Source of the DNA: Candidatus Kapaibacterium sp. | Lineage (GTDB): Bacteria > Bacteroidota > Ignavibacteria > Kapaibacteriales > NICIL-2 | Direction: 5' to 3' | NCBI GenBank assembly: GCA_026003475.1 | Contig: BPHJ01000001.1 | Coordinates: 124,001 to 188,000, forward strand | Length of the DNA: 64,000 nucleotides | Shown: piece by piece, positions 38,282 to 46,534 of the stretch | How positions within the stretch are numbered: the first letter of the stretch is position 1 | Layout of the letters: the number at the start of each line of letters is the position of its first letter | Position numbers and translations under genes: made by a program | Notes under the pieces: model-generated | What the model was told of the DNA's origin: nothing | What the model saw: only the letters and a program-made list of their open reading frames with translations | Databases searched by the model: none

Positions 38282-38449
38282 ATGGCAACAGCCAAGAAAG
38301 CGGCTGCGAAGAAGGCGCCAGCAAAGAAGGCGGCAGCCAAGAAAGCGCCGGCGAAGAAAGCGCCAGCCAAGAAAGCGGCTGCGAAGAAGGCGCCAGCGAA
38401 GAAGGCAGCAGCCAAGAAGGCAGCGCCAGCGAAGAAAGCAGCAAAGTAG
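38282..38449 (+). CDS. Histone H1-like Lys/Ala/Pro repeat protein
   Basis: 55 residues composed almost only of Ala, Lys and Pro in AKKAA/AKKAP pentapeptide units, resembling the C-terminal tail of eukaryotic H1 and bacterial histone-like proteins (Hc1/AlgP type). It is strongly basic and should bind DNA non-specifically, perhaps compacting the nucleoid or tuning expression. ATG at 38282 follows AGAGGT. The gene has its own AT-rich promoter region and is flanked by hairpins on both sides, so it is a single-gene unit. The repeat makes the DNA itself internally repetitive, and copy number may vary between strains. Confidence 0.85.
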   Translation: MATAKKAAAKKAPAKKAAAKKAPAKKAPAKKAAAKKAPAKKAAAKKAAPAKKAAK

Positions 38450-38476
38450 TTGCGCTTCGCACATGCCGCTTGCCGG

Positions 38477-38502
38477 AAGGCTCTCGCGCGTGCGAGAGCC
38501 TT
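38477..38502 (+). terminator. Hairpin after the histone-like gene
   Basis: AAGGCTCTCGC and GCGAGAGCCTT form a perfect 11-bp stem with a 4-base loop, 27 bp after the stop codon. The T-tract is minimal. Confidence 0.6.
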
Positions 38503-38535
38503 CTGCGTCCAAGGGTACCTACCGATCGCTATGCG

Positions 38536-39366
38536 ATGAACCAACCCACCGCACTCGAAAAAGCACAAGCGTTGTTGAGCAGTTCATCGCCCTCGTGGGA
38601 GCACCTTGTTGAGCGCATCACCCAATTGCTTGCAACGGACCCACACCGATTGATTCAGATTCTCTACCAAGTGGACGTCGGAGAAGACCGTGTTGCAGAG
38701 GTCTTTCGCACTGCACCGCTCGATCGGATTGCATCGGAACTTGCCGCACTTCTGGTGGATCGCATTGCACAAAAGCATGTCTGGCGAACGTGGTACATGG
38801 AACACCATTCTATCGAACAGGTACGCATCCGCCCCTTTGATACCACCGACGCAACTGCGTTGCTGGAGGCTGTTGCAGAGTCGTTCGATGACCTGAGCCG
38901 TTGGCTTTCGTGGTGCCGTCCTGGCTATACCCTCGATGATGCGCGCTCCTGGTGCACTCATGCTGCAGAGCAATACCGAAGTGGCAAAAGCTTTCACTTT
39001 GCCGTTGAAGCATGTAGTGGTGGACAATGGCACTTCGCTGGTGGTTGTGGCCTAACACCAATGCCGGATAGCTCCAGCGGCGTCGCAATGCTCGGTTACT
39101 GGACACGCTCATCGCTTGCAGGGTGCGGCATCGCACCACGTGCAGCCCATCAAGCAATCGAGTTTGCTTTCGATCAGCTCGGGATCGAACGCATCGAGAT
39201 CTACATGGCAACGCCAAACAAGGCAAGTCAGCGCGTTGCAGAAAAACTTGGCGCCGTTCGCGAAGCAGTCTTGCGGAGTCGAATCGCCGTTGGTGGGGTG
39301 CGTTACGATGCCTTCCTCTACAGCATCCTCCGTTCCCAGTGGCGTCACAGTGCAGAGGCTGGCTAA
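38536..39366 (+). CDS. GNAT acetyltransferase with helical N-terminal extension
   Basis: 276 residues. About 95 N-terminal residues form a helical extension (ending WRTWYMEHHS) not needed for the fold; residues about 96-265 are a GNAT domain of the RimJ/RimL type (VRIRPFDTTDATALLEAV, SLAGCGIAPRAAHQAIEFAF, NKASQRVAEKLGAV). It would move an acetyl group from acetyl-CoA to an N-terminus or amine. The target is unknown. The ATG at 38536 follows the hairpin of the histone-like gene; a longer open frame upstream is only the shadow of that repeat. Confidence 0.85.
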   Translation: MNQPTALEKAQALLSSSSPSWEHLVERITQLLATDPHRLIQILYQVDVGEDRVAEVFRTAPLDRIASELAALLVDRIAQKHVWRTWYMEHHSIEQVRIRPFDTTDATALLEAVAESFDDLSRWLSWCRPGYTLDDARSWCTHAAEQYRSGKSFHFAVEACSGGQWHFAGGCGLTPMPDSSSGVAMLGYWTRSSLAGCGIAPRAAHQAIEFAFDQLGIERIEIYMATPNKASQRVAEKLGAVREAVLRSRIAVGGVRYDAFLYSILRSQWRHSAEAG

Positions 39367-39414
39367 GGCTGGTGGGTGCACTATTTTCGCACGTGCAACC
39401 ACTCGACGTTCGGT

Positions 39415-40287
39415 ATGGCTCCTGCGTGGAACGGTGAACGGTTCCTCCTTTTCGGTCACCCGCGAATTGTCGCCGAAACGGCCACCCTGCTCGATCGTCA
39501 TGGCCAAGAGTTCTTCATCCTCGATCGAACTCCCGAAGAATACCATGCAGAGCTGGTTTCCTCGCTTGTCAATCCTCTGCACAGTACTGACGACGTCCCC
39601 AGCCATGATGCACAACTTGACCCATTCAAAGATCGCTTGATCAGTTCGTTGCAGGATATTCCTACTACGCAGATGCCAACGGCTGTGTTCGATGTTTCGT
39701 ATGCGTCCGCATCGCTGCGGTTGGTATTGTTGGAAGAAGTCGCCGAGCAGGTACCGAATCTGTTGGTCCTCTCTTCGGCACTGACGTGTACGGCGACAGA
39801 GTTATCCAGTGCTCTGCCGATCACCACGCATGTGGTTGGATTCAATGGCATGCCCGGCTGGACATCGCTCGAGCGAATCGAGATTGCTCGATCACTTCGC
39901 ACCCCTGAACGCGCACTCGAACGTGCTCAACAGGTGTTTGCACGCCTGAATATCGAAACAGAGTTGGTTGAGGATCGCGTCGGTTTGGTTGTGCCACGCA
40001 TTTTGGCAATGCTCATCAACGAAGCAGCGTATGCAGTGATGGAACATGTCGCGACACCACGCGATGTTGATCTTGCCGTCAAGCTTGGCGTCAACTATCC
40101 GCACGGCTTGCTTGAGTGGGCGGACATGCTGGGGCTCGACTGCGTGGTGAGCATCCTCGATGCCCTCTACCAGGAATACTGCGAGCCACGGTATCGCGCC
40201 TGTGTCTTGTTGCGGCAGTATGTGCGTGCTGGCATGCTCGGTCGCCAATCAGGGCGCGGCTTTTTTGAGTACACTCCTTCGAACTGA
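39415..40287 (+). CDS. 3-hydroxyacyl-CoA dehydrogenase-like protein, degenerate NAD site
   Basis: 290 residues. The C-terminal half is a clear 3-hydroxyacyl-CoA dehydrogenase domain (RILAMLINEAAYAVMEHV, DVDLAVKLGVNYPHGLLEW, GRQSGRGFFEY). The N-terminal half should hold a Rossmann GxGxxG but reads FLLFGHPRIVAETATLL, so NAD binding and dehydrogenase activity are doubtful. The C-terminal domain may form part of an acyl-CoA-binding or phenylacetate/beta-oxidation scaffold. ATG at 39415 chosen; a GTG at 39376 is possible. Followed at 2 bp by a small unknown gene. Confidence 0.75.
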   Translation: MAPAWNGERFLLFGHPRIVAETATLLDRHGQEFFILDRTPEEYHAELVSSLVNPLHSTDDVPSHDAQLDPFKDRLISSLQDIPTTQMPTAVFDVSYASASLRLVLLEEVAEQVPNLLVLSSALTCTATELSSALPITTHVVGFNGMPGWTSLERIEIARSLRTPERALERAQQVFARLNIETELVEDRVGLVVPRILAMLINEAAYAVMEHVATPRDVDLAVKLGVNYPHGLLEWADMLGLDCVVSILDALYQEYCEPRYRACVLLRQYVRAGMLGRQSGRGFFEYTPSN

Positions 40288-40289
40288 CC

Positions 40290-40754
40290 GTGAAGCGACC
40301 ACGCGTTGCACTCTTCGATGCAGCACTTGGTTCGGCGATACCGCCGCTGGCAGCAGCAGTGCCACCGCCCTGGTACTGGGCGGTGGTGGCGCTGTCGCCC
40401 GGTGAGTGGACAAGCAGTGAGGGTACGCTCATCATCCCCCGCACAAAAAGCCAATCGTGTCCCTGTGCGCATGAAGGCTGTATCCGTGATGCCGTCGTTG
40501 CATGGCTTCCCGAACGGGCAATTGTTGTCGCAGTGCTGATTCGTCCCGCGTTACAATGCTTGGCGTACTGCTCTGATGTCGTTGTCGCACCCACAACGCT
40601 TGCAGCGTGGTGTCGAGCAGAGAGCATCCCCATCCGTACTGTAGCAAGGACCGAATACCTGCTGCCGCTCTTTACCAAGCTGGTTAGCAGTGATACAGTT
40701 GGATCCCGTCATCGCGCACAGCTTTACCGTAACTACCTGGCAGAGGTCGAATGA
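40290..40754 (+). CDS. Unknown small protein
   Basis: 154 residues, GTG start, no recognised family. Contains a Cys-rich element (SCPCAHEGC) and hydrophobic beta-strand-like segments (AIVVAVLIRPALQCLAYCSDVVVAP). It is wedged 2 bp after the dehydrogenase-like gene and overlaps the histidine kinase start by 4 bp (ATGA), so it is probably translated as part of the same operon. Confidence 0.65.
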   Translation: MKRPRVALFDAALGSAIPPLAAAVPPPWYWAVVALSPGEWTSSEGTLIIPRTKSQSCPCAHEGCIRDAVVAWLPERAIVVAVLIRPALQCLAYCSDVVVAPTTLAAWCRAESIPIRTVARTEYLLPLFTKLVSSDTVGSRHRAQLYRNYLAEVE

Positions 40755-42292
40755 AGCAGCAACGCGTTGTTGTGGTTCTGGTATTTGCTGTTTTTGGTGC
40801 TCTTGGTTTTTTCCCCACCGTCACACGCAGTCAAGAGTATGTCACGATTGTTCGTGCTGTCTGGGTCAATGGTCATCAAGTTGGGGAGCGCTTTTGGAAG
40901 GAAGGAATTGCGATTCGTTCGGAGGATTTCATCGGATTTCATGCGGCAGTCCGGACCGCGGCAGGTGATACGATCGAGGCCGCCAGCTACGATATCAAGC
41001 TCTACGACCAGGAAAGCAAGCAGGGGCAGCAACGAACGCAGGCTGAGCCACGCATTGAATACAAAGGCTTGCCCCATGGCGACTACGCCTTGCGTATTCA
41101 AGCACAGATTTCTCCTGGCGTTACAGCAGCACCACTGCTGCTGCGTTTTCGGGTGGGATCGGTGCTCAACATTGGCGTCTCCGATCCACCCGTAGCCGGC
41201 GTTGATACACTTCGAGAACAGACGTCGGCGCGCGAGTTCCCGCTTCGGTTGTGGATTGCACTTGCGCTGGCAACAAGTGTCATTAGTTTCGTGCTTGCGG
41301 TGCTGCTGCTCAAGAATCGCCGACGCACTCGGCTCACTGCCCAGGACTACGATCGCCTTCGACAGCAGGTGGAGTCAGCTCATGCCACGATTGCGCAGCT
41401 CGAACAACGATCGGCCGACGCAACGGCTGAAGTGGAACGGCTTCGCGCAACATTGACCCAGACAACCGAGCGGTTGGAAGAACACAATCGAGAGCTGAGC
41501 AAGCAAAATGAACATCTCCGCCACCAGGTGGAGCGTCTTCGCGCAGCCAAGCAACAACTCGAACAGCTTCAGGAAGAAAAAAATGCGTTGCTCAGCATGA
41601 TCATCCACGACATCAAAAATCCGCTGCTGGTGATCGAACAGTTGGTGCAACTGCTCCGCAACTACGACACCAACTCAACCGACATGCAGCAGATTCTCCA
41701 TGACCTGGCCGAGACCACCAGTCGAGTCGTTGCACTCTCGCAGCAGGTTACGCGCCTTCTTGCGTTGGAACGGAGTGATGGGATCCACTTGCAACTGCAA
41801 ACTGCCAACCTATCGGAAATCCTCCACTCGGTGATTCACCGTAACAGCTATTTAGCGCGACGGAAAGATATCCAAATTATCGCGGACATTCCCAGTCCAA
41901 TCCTTGCTGACTGCGATCCGCAGCGCATCGAAGAAGTGTTCGACAACATCCTGAGCAATGCAATCAAATACTCGCATCCCAATTCCGCAGTGATTGTTCG
42001 CGTCAGTGTCGGCGACGAACACCACACGATCGAAATTGAAGATCACGGCGTCGGCATGACCAATGAGGACCTCCAGCGGCTTTTTGAACGGGGTGCAACG
42101 CTGAGCAGCATACCGACGGCAGGAGAGCCAAGCAGTGGTTTAGGATTGTGGATTGCACGGCGTATCCTCGAACGCCATGGCGGAACAATTTCGGTGCGGA
42201 GCACAAAAGGGGAAGGAACGGTGGTGACCATTACGCTTCCGGTCGTGCAGGCGGTCGGCGTGAACACCACCGAGGGCGACAACGGGCGCTAA
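40751..42292 (+). CDS. Membrane sensor histidine kinase
   Basis: 513 residues: signal peptide (1-27), periplasmic beta-rich sensor of about 135 residues, one membrane helix at about 164-187, a long coiled-coil (about 200-275), then a HisKA domain with the phosphoacceptor His286 (MIIHDIKNPL) and a HATPase domain with NILSNAIKYSHP (N-box), DHGVGM (G1) and SSGLGLWIARRI (G2). The 'IHDIKNPL' form is common in Bacteroidota kinases. No response regulator lies next to it. Its gene ends 67 bp before flgB, so a link with flagellar control is possible. Confidence 0.9.
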   Translation: MKQQRVVVVLVFAVFGALGFFPTVTRSQEYVTIVRAVWVNGHQVGERFWKEGIAIRSEDFIGFHAAVRTAAGDTIEAASYDIKLYDQESKQGQQRTQAEPRIEYKGLPHGDYALRIQAQISPGVTAAPLLLRFRVGSVLNIGVSDPPVAGVDTLREQTSAREFPLRLWIALALATSVISFVLAVLLLKNRRRTRLTAQDYDRLRQQVESAHATIAQLEQRSADATAEVERLRATLTQTTERLEEHNRELSKQNEHLRHQVERLRAAKQQLEQLQEEKNALLSMIIHDIKNPLLVIEQLVQLLRNYDTNSTDMQQILHDLAETTSRVVALSQQVTRLLALERSDGIHLQLQTANLSEILHSVIHRNSYLARRKDIQIIADIPSPILADCDPQRIEEVFDNILSNAIKYSHPNSAVIVRVSVGDEHHTIEIEDHGVGMTNEDLQRLFERGATLSSIPTAGEPSSGLGLWIARRILERHGGTISVRSTKGEGTVVTITLPVVQAVGVNTTEGDNGR

Positions 42293-42303
42293 GTATCGGC
42301 GAC

Positions 42304-42320
42304 CTGGCACAGAACTTGAG
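42304..42320 (+). promoter_or_regulatory. Sigma-54-like sequence before flgB
   Basis: CTGGCACAGAACTTGAG matches the -24 element well and has the right spacing, but the -12 dinucleotide is GA instead of GC. Predicted start near 42332, about 28 nt before the flgB ATG. Flagellar genes are often RpoN-dependent. Confidence 0.35.
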
Positions 42321-42359
42321 GGGATGAAAGGCAGATGGTTTCATTTTCTCCGCTGCGCC

Positions 42360-42782
42360 ATGGATGTGCGCGATTACTTGTTCCGCGAGAAACTGCCGCT
42401 GATGAGCACTGCATTGGAAGCGTACGCACTGCGGCAGCGCACCATTGCCAAGAACATCGCCAATGCGACAACGCCGGGCTACCGTCCGGAGCGCGTCCGC
42501 TTCGAGGAGGAGTTTCTGCAGAGCGAACTCATGCTCCGAGGCACTCGAACCGACGAGCAGCATGTTCGGATCGGCCCACCACTCGACAGCGAGGCGCGTC
42601 CTGAGCGGGAGGATGCACCAGTACCCAAACCCGAAATCTATTTCGCCGGTGAATCCCATGTCAACGTGGACAAGGAGATGGGCGAGTTGGCAAAAAACCA
42701 AATTCGCTTCCGCCTTGTCTCGCGCTTGACGCAGCGCTACTTCAGTGGCTTGCAGCAAGCAATCAAAGGTACTCCACAATAA
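42360..42782 (+). CDS. flgB: Flagellar basal-body rod protein FlgB
   Basis: 140 residues, usual length. The rod-protein N-terminus ALRQRTIAKNIANATTPGYR is present. FlgB is a proximal rod subunit of the flagellar basal body in the periplasm. ATG at 42360; an upstream in-frame ATG (42324) lies next to the sigma-54-like site and is less likely. Confidence 0.95.
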   Translation: MDVRDYLFREKLPLMSTALEAYALRQRTIAKNIANATTPGYRPERVRFEEEFLQSELMLRGTRTDEQHVRIGPPLDSEARPEREDAPVPKPEIYFAGESHVNVDKEMGELAKNQIRFRLVSRLTQRYFSGLQQAIKGTPQ

Positions 42783-42798
42783 TCACGGAGGATAGGCC

Positions 42799-43281
42799 AT
42801 GGAGAACATCTTCTCGTCGTTTGCGTTTAGCGCTCAGGGCTTGAGCGTACAACGGATGCGGCTGTCGAGCGTTGCCAAGAACATCGCCAATGCCGATACT
42901 ACTCGCGACGAGCGCGGGCAGGTGTACCGTCGGGAGGTGGTTGTGGTGCGGGCTCTCCAGCGCAACCAGTTCGATGAGGTGTTGCAGCAATCACTGCCGC
43001 TGGCGCGGAGCGCGCCCTCCCATGTTGATCCTGAAACGCCCGGTCTGCGTGCTCCCGACGACCAAATTCTCAAGGCACAGGTTGCACGGGATAATTCACC
43101 GCCACGGTTGGTGTACGATCCGACGCACCCGGAGGCAAACGCCGATGGATACGTCCAAATGCCCAACGTCAACATCGTCACCGAAATGGTGGAGATGATT
43201 TCTGCGCAGCGAGCTTTCGAAGCGAACACAGGCGTCATCAGCGCCGCAAAGAATATCGCACGGGATTCGCTCGAGATCTAA
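42799..43281 (+). CDS. flgC: Flagellar basal-body rod protein FlgC
   Basis: 160 residues, slightly longer than typical. It has the rod motif SSVAKNIANADTTR and the C-terminal MVEMISAQRAFEANTGVISAAK helix typical of FlgC. It forms the proximal rod with FlgB and FliE. Ribosome site GGAGG eight bases upstream of the ATG. Confidence 0.95.
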   Translation: MENIFSSFAFSAQGLSVQRMRLSSVAKNIANADTTRDERGQVYRREVVVVRALQRNQFDEVLQQSLPLARSAPSHVDPETPGLRAPDDQILKAQVARDNSPPRLVYDPTHPEANADGYVQMPNVNIVTEMVEMISAQRAFEANTGVISAAKNIARDSLEI

Positions 43282-43284
43282 GCC

Positions 43285-43479
43285 ATGCAGCTTCGTGCCA
43301 TTGCTGCCTATCAGCAGGCAGCCCAGCATACCTCAGCAGAGCGGCCGCGACGCCAGCCGCAGCCCGAACCCGACGAGCAGCGACAAAGGATGCCTGCACC
43401 GCTGGTTGTCGAGTACTTCACCCGTAGCGGTCAAGCGCAGCGAATTGCCACCGGTATTCACCTGGATAAGCGTGTCTAA
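43285..43479 (+). CDS. Unknown small protein between flgC and fliE
   Basis: 64 residues, rich in Gln, Arg and Pro (RPRRQPQPEPDEQRQRMP), followed by a short ordered end (LVVEYFTRSGQAQRI). No family recognised. It starts 3 bp after the flgC stop and ends 18 bp before fliE, filling the gap exactly, which supports translation within the operon. Confidence 0.5.
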   Translation: MQLRAIAAYQQAAQHTSAERPRRQPQPEPDEQRQRMPAPLVVEYFTRSGQAQRIATGIHLDKRV

Positions 43480-43497
43480 CCATCCGCCAATTGGAGT

Positions 43498-43806
43498 ATG
43501 GCACCGATTGCTCCTCTCGATACGCTCCCATCGCAGCTGCCAGCCCTGCAGCAGACTGCACAACAAGCGCGGACGACGCCGCAAGGCCCAACCTTCGACG
43601 ATACACTCCGTCAGTTCGTCGAAAGCGTCAATCAGCTCCAGCAGGAGAGTGGCGCGATGAGCGAACGCTTCATCAAAGGCGAAGCAGTGGACCTGCACGA
43701 CGTCATGATAGCTGCCGAAAAAGCAAAAACAAGCTTCCAGCTCTTGATGGAAATGCGCAATAAAGCGCTCGACCTCTATCGTGAAGCCATGCGCATCCAA
43801 GTCTAA
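43498..43806 (+). CDS. fliE: Flagellar hook-basal body protein FliE
   Basis: 102 residues, typical. Contains FDDTLRQFVESVNQLQQES and the conserved C-terminal MIAAEKAKTSFQLLMEMRNK. FliE links the MS ring to the rod. ATG at 43498 preceded by TTGGAG. Confidence 0.93.
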   Translation: MAPIAPLDTLPSQLPALQQTAQQARTTPQGPTFDDTLRQFVESVNQLQQESGAMSERFIKGEAVDLHDVMIAAEKAKTSFQLLMEMRNKALDLYREAMRIQV

Positions 43807-43831
43807 CCGCACAGTTTTCCGGTAAGTATCC

Positions 43832-45490
43832 ATGCCGATGAGCAACATACTCGACCAAGCAAAGCAACTCTGGCAGCGCCTGCACCAGATGCAAAAGCTT
43901 GCCATCATTGGTGCAGTCCTTGCCGCGATTGGGATTGTCGTTGCGGTGATCATCTCGTCGTCGTCGCAACCAATGCAGGTGCTCTTTAGCGACCTGGATC
44001 CCAAAGATGCAGCGGCGATTGTCGAAAAGCTCAAGGAACAAAACATTCCCTACGAACTTGGCGATGGGGGGACAACGGTCCGTGTGCCGCAGTCGCAGGT
44101 GTACGAGCTCCGTCTGGCGCTGGCACGGGAGGGGCTACCGGCTGGCAGTACCGTTGGCTACGAAATTTTCGATCGCACCAATCTCGGCATGAGCGACTTT
44201 GTACAAAAACTCAACCACAAGCGTGCGCTGGAAGGGGAGCTCCAAAAGACCATCGCCAGTTTCGACGAAGTGCAAAAAGTCCGTGTCATGATCGTACTGC
44301 CGGAGAAGGCACTGTTCGAAAAGGATCAGAAAAAGCCTACCGCCTCGGTCCTTCTGCATCTCAAAAGTGGCCGGAGTTTGAGCAAGCTCAATATCGAGGG
44401 CATCCAAAATCTTGTTGCCAGTAGCGTCGAAGGGCTCAGTCCTGCCGATGTTACTGTTGTTGATCAGCATGGTCAAATCCTGAGCCAAGCGCCGCGCGAA
44501 ACCTCGACGCTGGCAGGCTTGACCGCAACGCAGTATGAGCAGCAGCAGAAAGTGGAAAGCTACCTGACTTCGCGCGTGCAATCCCTCCTCGATGGTGTGT
44601 TAGGTCCAGGCAATAGCGTTGTTCGTGTCAGTGCGGAACTCGACTTTACCCAGCGCGAACAGACGCGGGAGAACTACGACCCCGATGGCCAAGTGATCCG
44701 CAGCGAAGAGCGCATCGCTGAAGCCCGCCGCTCGCAAGACTCCCTTGACTACCCTGCGGTCAATAGCGAGAGTAATGCGACCAAAGTGCGCACTAACTAC
44801 GAAATATCCCGCACCGTCGAGCGCATTGTCGGTGGTGTGGGCACCATCAAACGGATTTCTGCTTCCGTTCTGGTCAATGGCATCACCAAGGTTGTCGAAC
44901 AGGACGGGAAGAAGGTTGTCCAGTACACACCACGAAGCCAAGAGGAATTGCAGAAGCTCACGCAGATTGTGCGCAACGCCATCGGCTACGACCCAGAGCG
45001 CAACGACCAGGTCAGTGTGGTCAATCTCCCCTTCGACACCACCATGATGGAAGAGCCCGAACAAGAGCCAACGTTTGTCCTTCCGAAGGGCAATATTGCA
45101 ATCGGCATTACGGCACTGATTGCCCTCTTATTGGCGCTATGGGCACTGCGTCGGTTGGTGATGGTGCCGCCGCTCCGCCGTCGGATCGAAGAAATTCTTG
45201 TTCCGACGGCGCAACTCCAGTTAGCGCCTACTCCTGAGTCAGCAGTAGATGTTACCCAGCAACTCGCCCCGAGCGCGCAACCAGCAGCACAGTTGGAAGG
45301 GCACCGCGAGCCATCGCCCTACGATGAACTCCGGCAGCGAGTTCGCCAACGGCTCGATGCTGCCGGCGGTGCCCAGTTGACCGAGGAACAACTGCTCATC
45401 GAGGAAATGAAGGAGCGTATTGCAACCTTCATTCGCGAGAACAACCCCGAGGCGATCAAGCTCATCAAATCAATGCTCACGCAGGAGTAG
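43832..45490 (+). CDS. fliF: Flagellar MS-ring protein FliF
   Basis: 552 residues. Membrane helices at about 22-42 and 415-437 flank the periplasmic ring-building domains (LFSDLDPKDAAAIVEKL, ALEGELQKTIASFDEVQKVRVMIVLPE, DPDGQVIRSEE). The cytoplasmic tail that binds FliG is at the C-terminus (IATFIRENNPEAIKLIKSML). It forms the MS ring in the inner membrane. Start at ATG 43832; 43838 is an alternative two codons later. Confidence 0.96.
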   Translation: MPMSNILDQAKQLWQRLHQMQKLAIIGAVLAAIGIVVAVIISSSSQPMQVLFSDLDPKDAAAIVEKLKEQNIPYELGDGGTTVRVPQSQVYELRLALAREGLPAGSTVGYEIFDRTNLGMSDFVQKLNHKRALEGELQKTIASFDEVQKVRVMIVLPEKALFEKDQKKPTASVLLHLKSGRSLSKLNIEGIQNLVASSVEGLSPADVTVVDQHGQILSQAPRETSTLAGLTATQYEQQQKVESYLTSRVQSLLDGVLGPGNSVVRVSAELDFTQREQTRENYDPDGQVIRSEERIAEARRSQDSLDYPAVNSESNATKVRTNYEISRTVERIVGGVGTIKRISASVLVNGITKVVEQDGKKVVQYTPRSQEELQKLTQIVRNAIGYDPERNDQVSVVNLPFDTTMMEEPEQEPTFVLPKGNIAIGITALIALLLALWALRRLVMVPPLRRRIEEILVPTAQLQLAPTPESAVDVTQQLAPSAQPAAQLEGHREPSPYDELRQRVRQRLDAAGGAQLTEEQLLIEEMKERIATFIRENNPEAIKLIKSMLTQE

Positions 45491-45496
45491 AACGCA

Positions 45497-46534
45497 ATGG
45501 TGACAGCACTTACTCGACAGACAACGCCCAGCTACGACAAGCTCAGCGGTCGCCAAAAGGCGGCGCTCTTGCTGATGGCGCTTGATATGGAAACCGCTGC
45601 TATGGTCTTCCAAGGGCTCGATCAATCCGAGGTGGAGCAACTCAGCGTTGAACTTGCAAGTCTGGAAGCTGTCCCCAAAGATCTCACCGATAAAGTCGTC
45701 GAGGAATTCTACCAATTGATCCAGGGTCACCAGTACATGCTTGCCGGTGGCTTTGAGTATGCACGGATGTTGATGGAGCGCACCTATGGGCCAGAAAAAA
45801 CACGGGAGCTGATGCAGAAGATCAAAATGCTTTCGACGGTGCGGGGATTCGACATTCTCAAAAAAGCCGATGCCCAACAATTGGCCAGCTTCCTTTCGAA
45901 GGAACATCCCCAGACGATTGCGCTGTTGCTATCGCATCTGCCGACGGATCGGAGTGCAGAAGTACTCGAACTATTCCCCGACGATCTCCGCACCGATGTT
46001 ATCATGCGCATTGCAACGCTGGGAAAGGTATCACCAGCAATTGTTCAACAGATAGAGCAGGTTGTTGATCAAATCGCCGAGCAAACGCTTTCGCAGAACC
46101 TGTCGAGTGCTGGCGGTGCACAGATTGTTGCCTCGATCCTGAATCTATCGCCCCCGGCACTGGCAAAATCCATCATGGAGCAGATCGAGCGAACCAACCC
46201 GCAGCTTGCACAAGACATCAAACGCTTGATGTTCCTGTTCGAGGATATTCTCCTCATTGACGATCGGGGTATTCAGCGAATTCTCCGTGACGTGGATCGG
46301 CGCGATCTTGTACTGGCTCTCCGTGGCGCCGACGAACGGCTTCGCGCGAAAATTTTCAAGAATATGTCTGAGCGTGCAGCAAAAGTGGTCAAGGAAGAAC
46401 TCGAGCTTATGGGTCCGGTCAAGCTCAAGGATGTGGAAGCGGCGCAACAACGCATCGTCGAGGTTGTCAAGCGGCTCGAAGAACAGGAAGAGATCACCAT
46501 CAGTGGACGTGGGCGCGACGAGGTGTACATTTAG
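45497..46534 (+). CDS. fliG: Flagellar motor switch protein FliG
   Basis: 345 residues. Family blocks: LSGRQKAALLLMALDME, EHPQTIALLLSHL, ILNLSPPALAKSIMEQIE and the C-terminal torque helix region IQRILRDVDRRDLVLALRG. FliG transmits torque from the stator. It is the last flagellar gene here; the cluster is cut by the convergent ndh gene, with which it shares a TTAG stop tetranucleotide. Confidence 0.96.
   Translation: MVTALTRQTTPSYDKLSGRQKAALLLMALDMETAAMVFQGLDQSEVEQLSVELASLEAVPKDLTDKVVEEFYQLIQGHQYMLAGGFEYARMLMERTYGPEKTRELMQKIKMLSTVRGFDILKKADAQQLASFLSKEHPQTIALLLSHLPTDRSAEVLELFPDDLRTDVIMRIATLGKVSPAIVQQIEQVVDQIAEQTLSQNLSSAGGAQIVASILNLSPPALAKSIMEQIERTNPQLAQDIKRLMFLFEDILLIDDRGIQRILRDVDRRDLVLALRGADERLRAKIFKNMSERAAKVVKEELELMGPVKLKDVEAAQQRIVEVVKRLEEQEEITISGRGRDEVYI

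Noticed and set aside
38242-38535. Long open frame through the histone-like gene, ahead of the GNAT start
   Set aside because: It is a shadow of the Lys/Ala repeat read in another frame (Glu/Ser/Gly-rich), and crosses a hairpin; the GNAT gene is better started at 38536.
42448-42895. Near-identical DNA in flgB and flgC (AKNIANA region)
   Set aside because: Explained by the conserved rod-protein motif, not by a mobile repeat.
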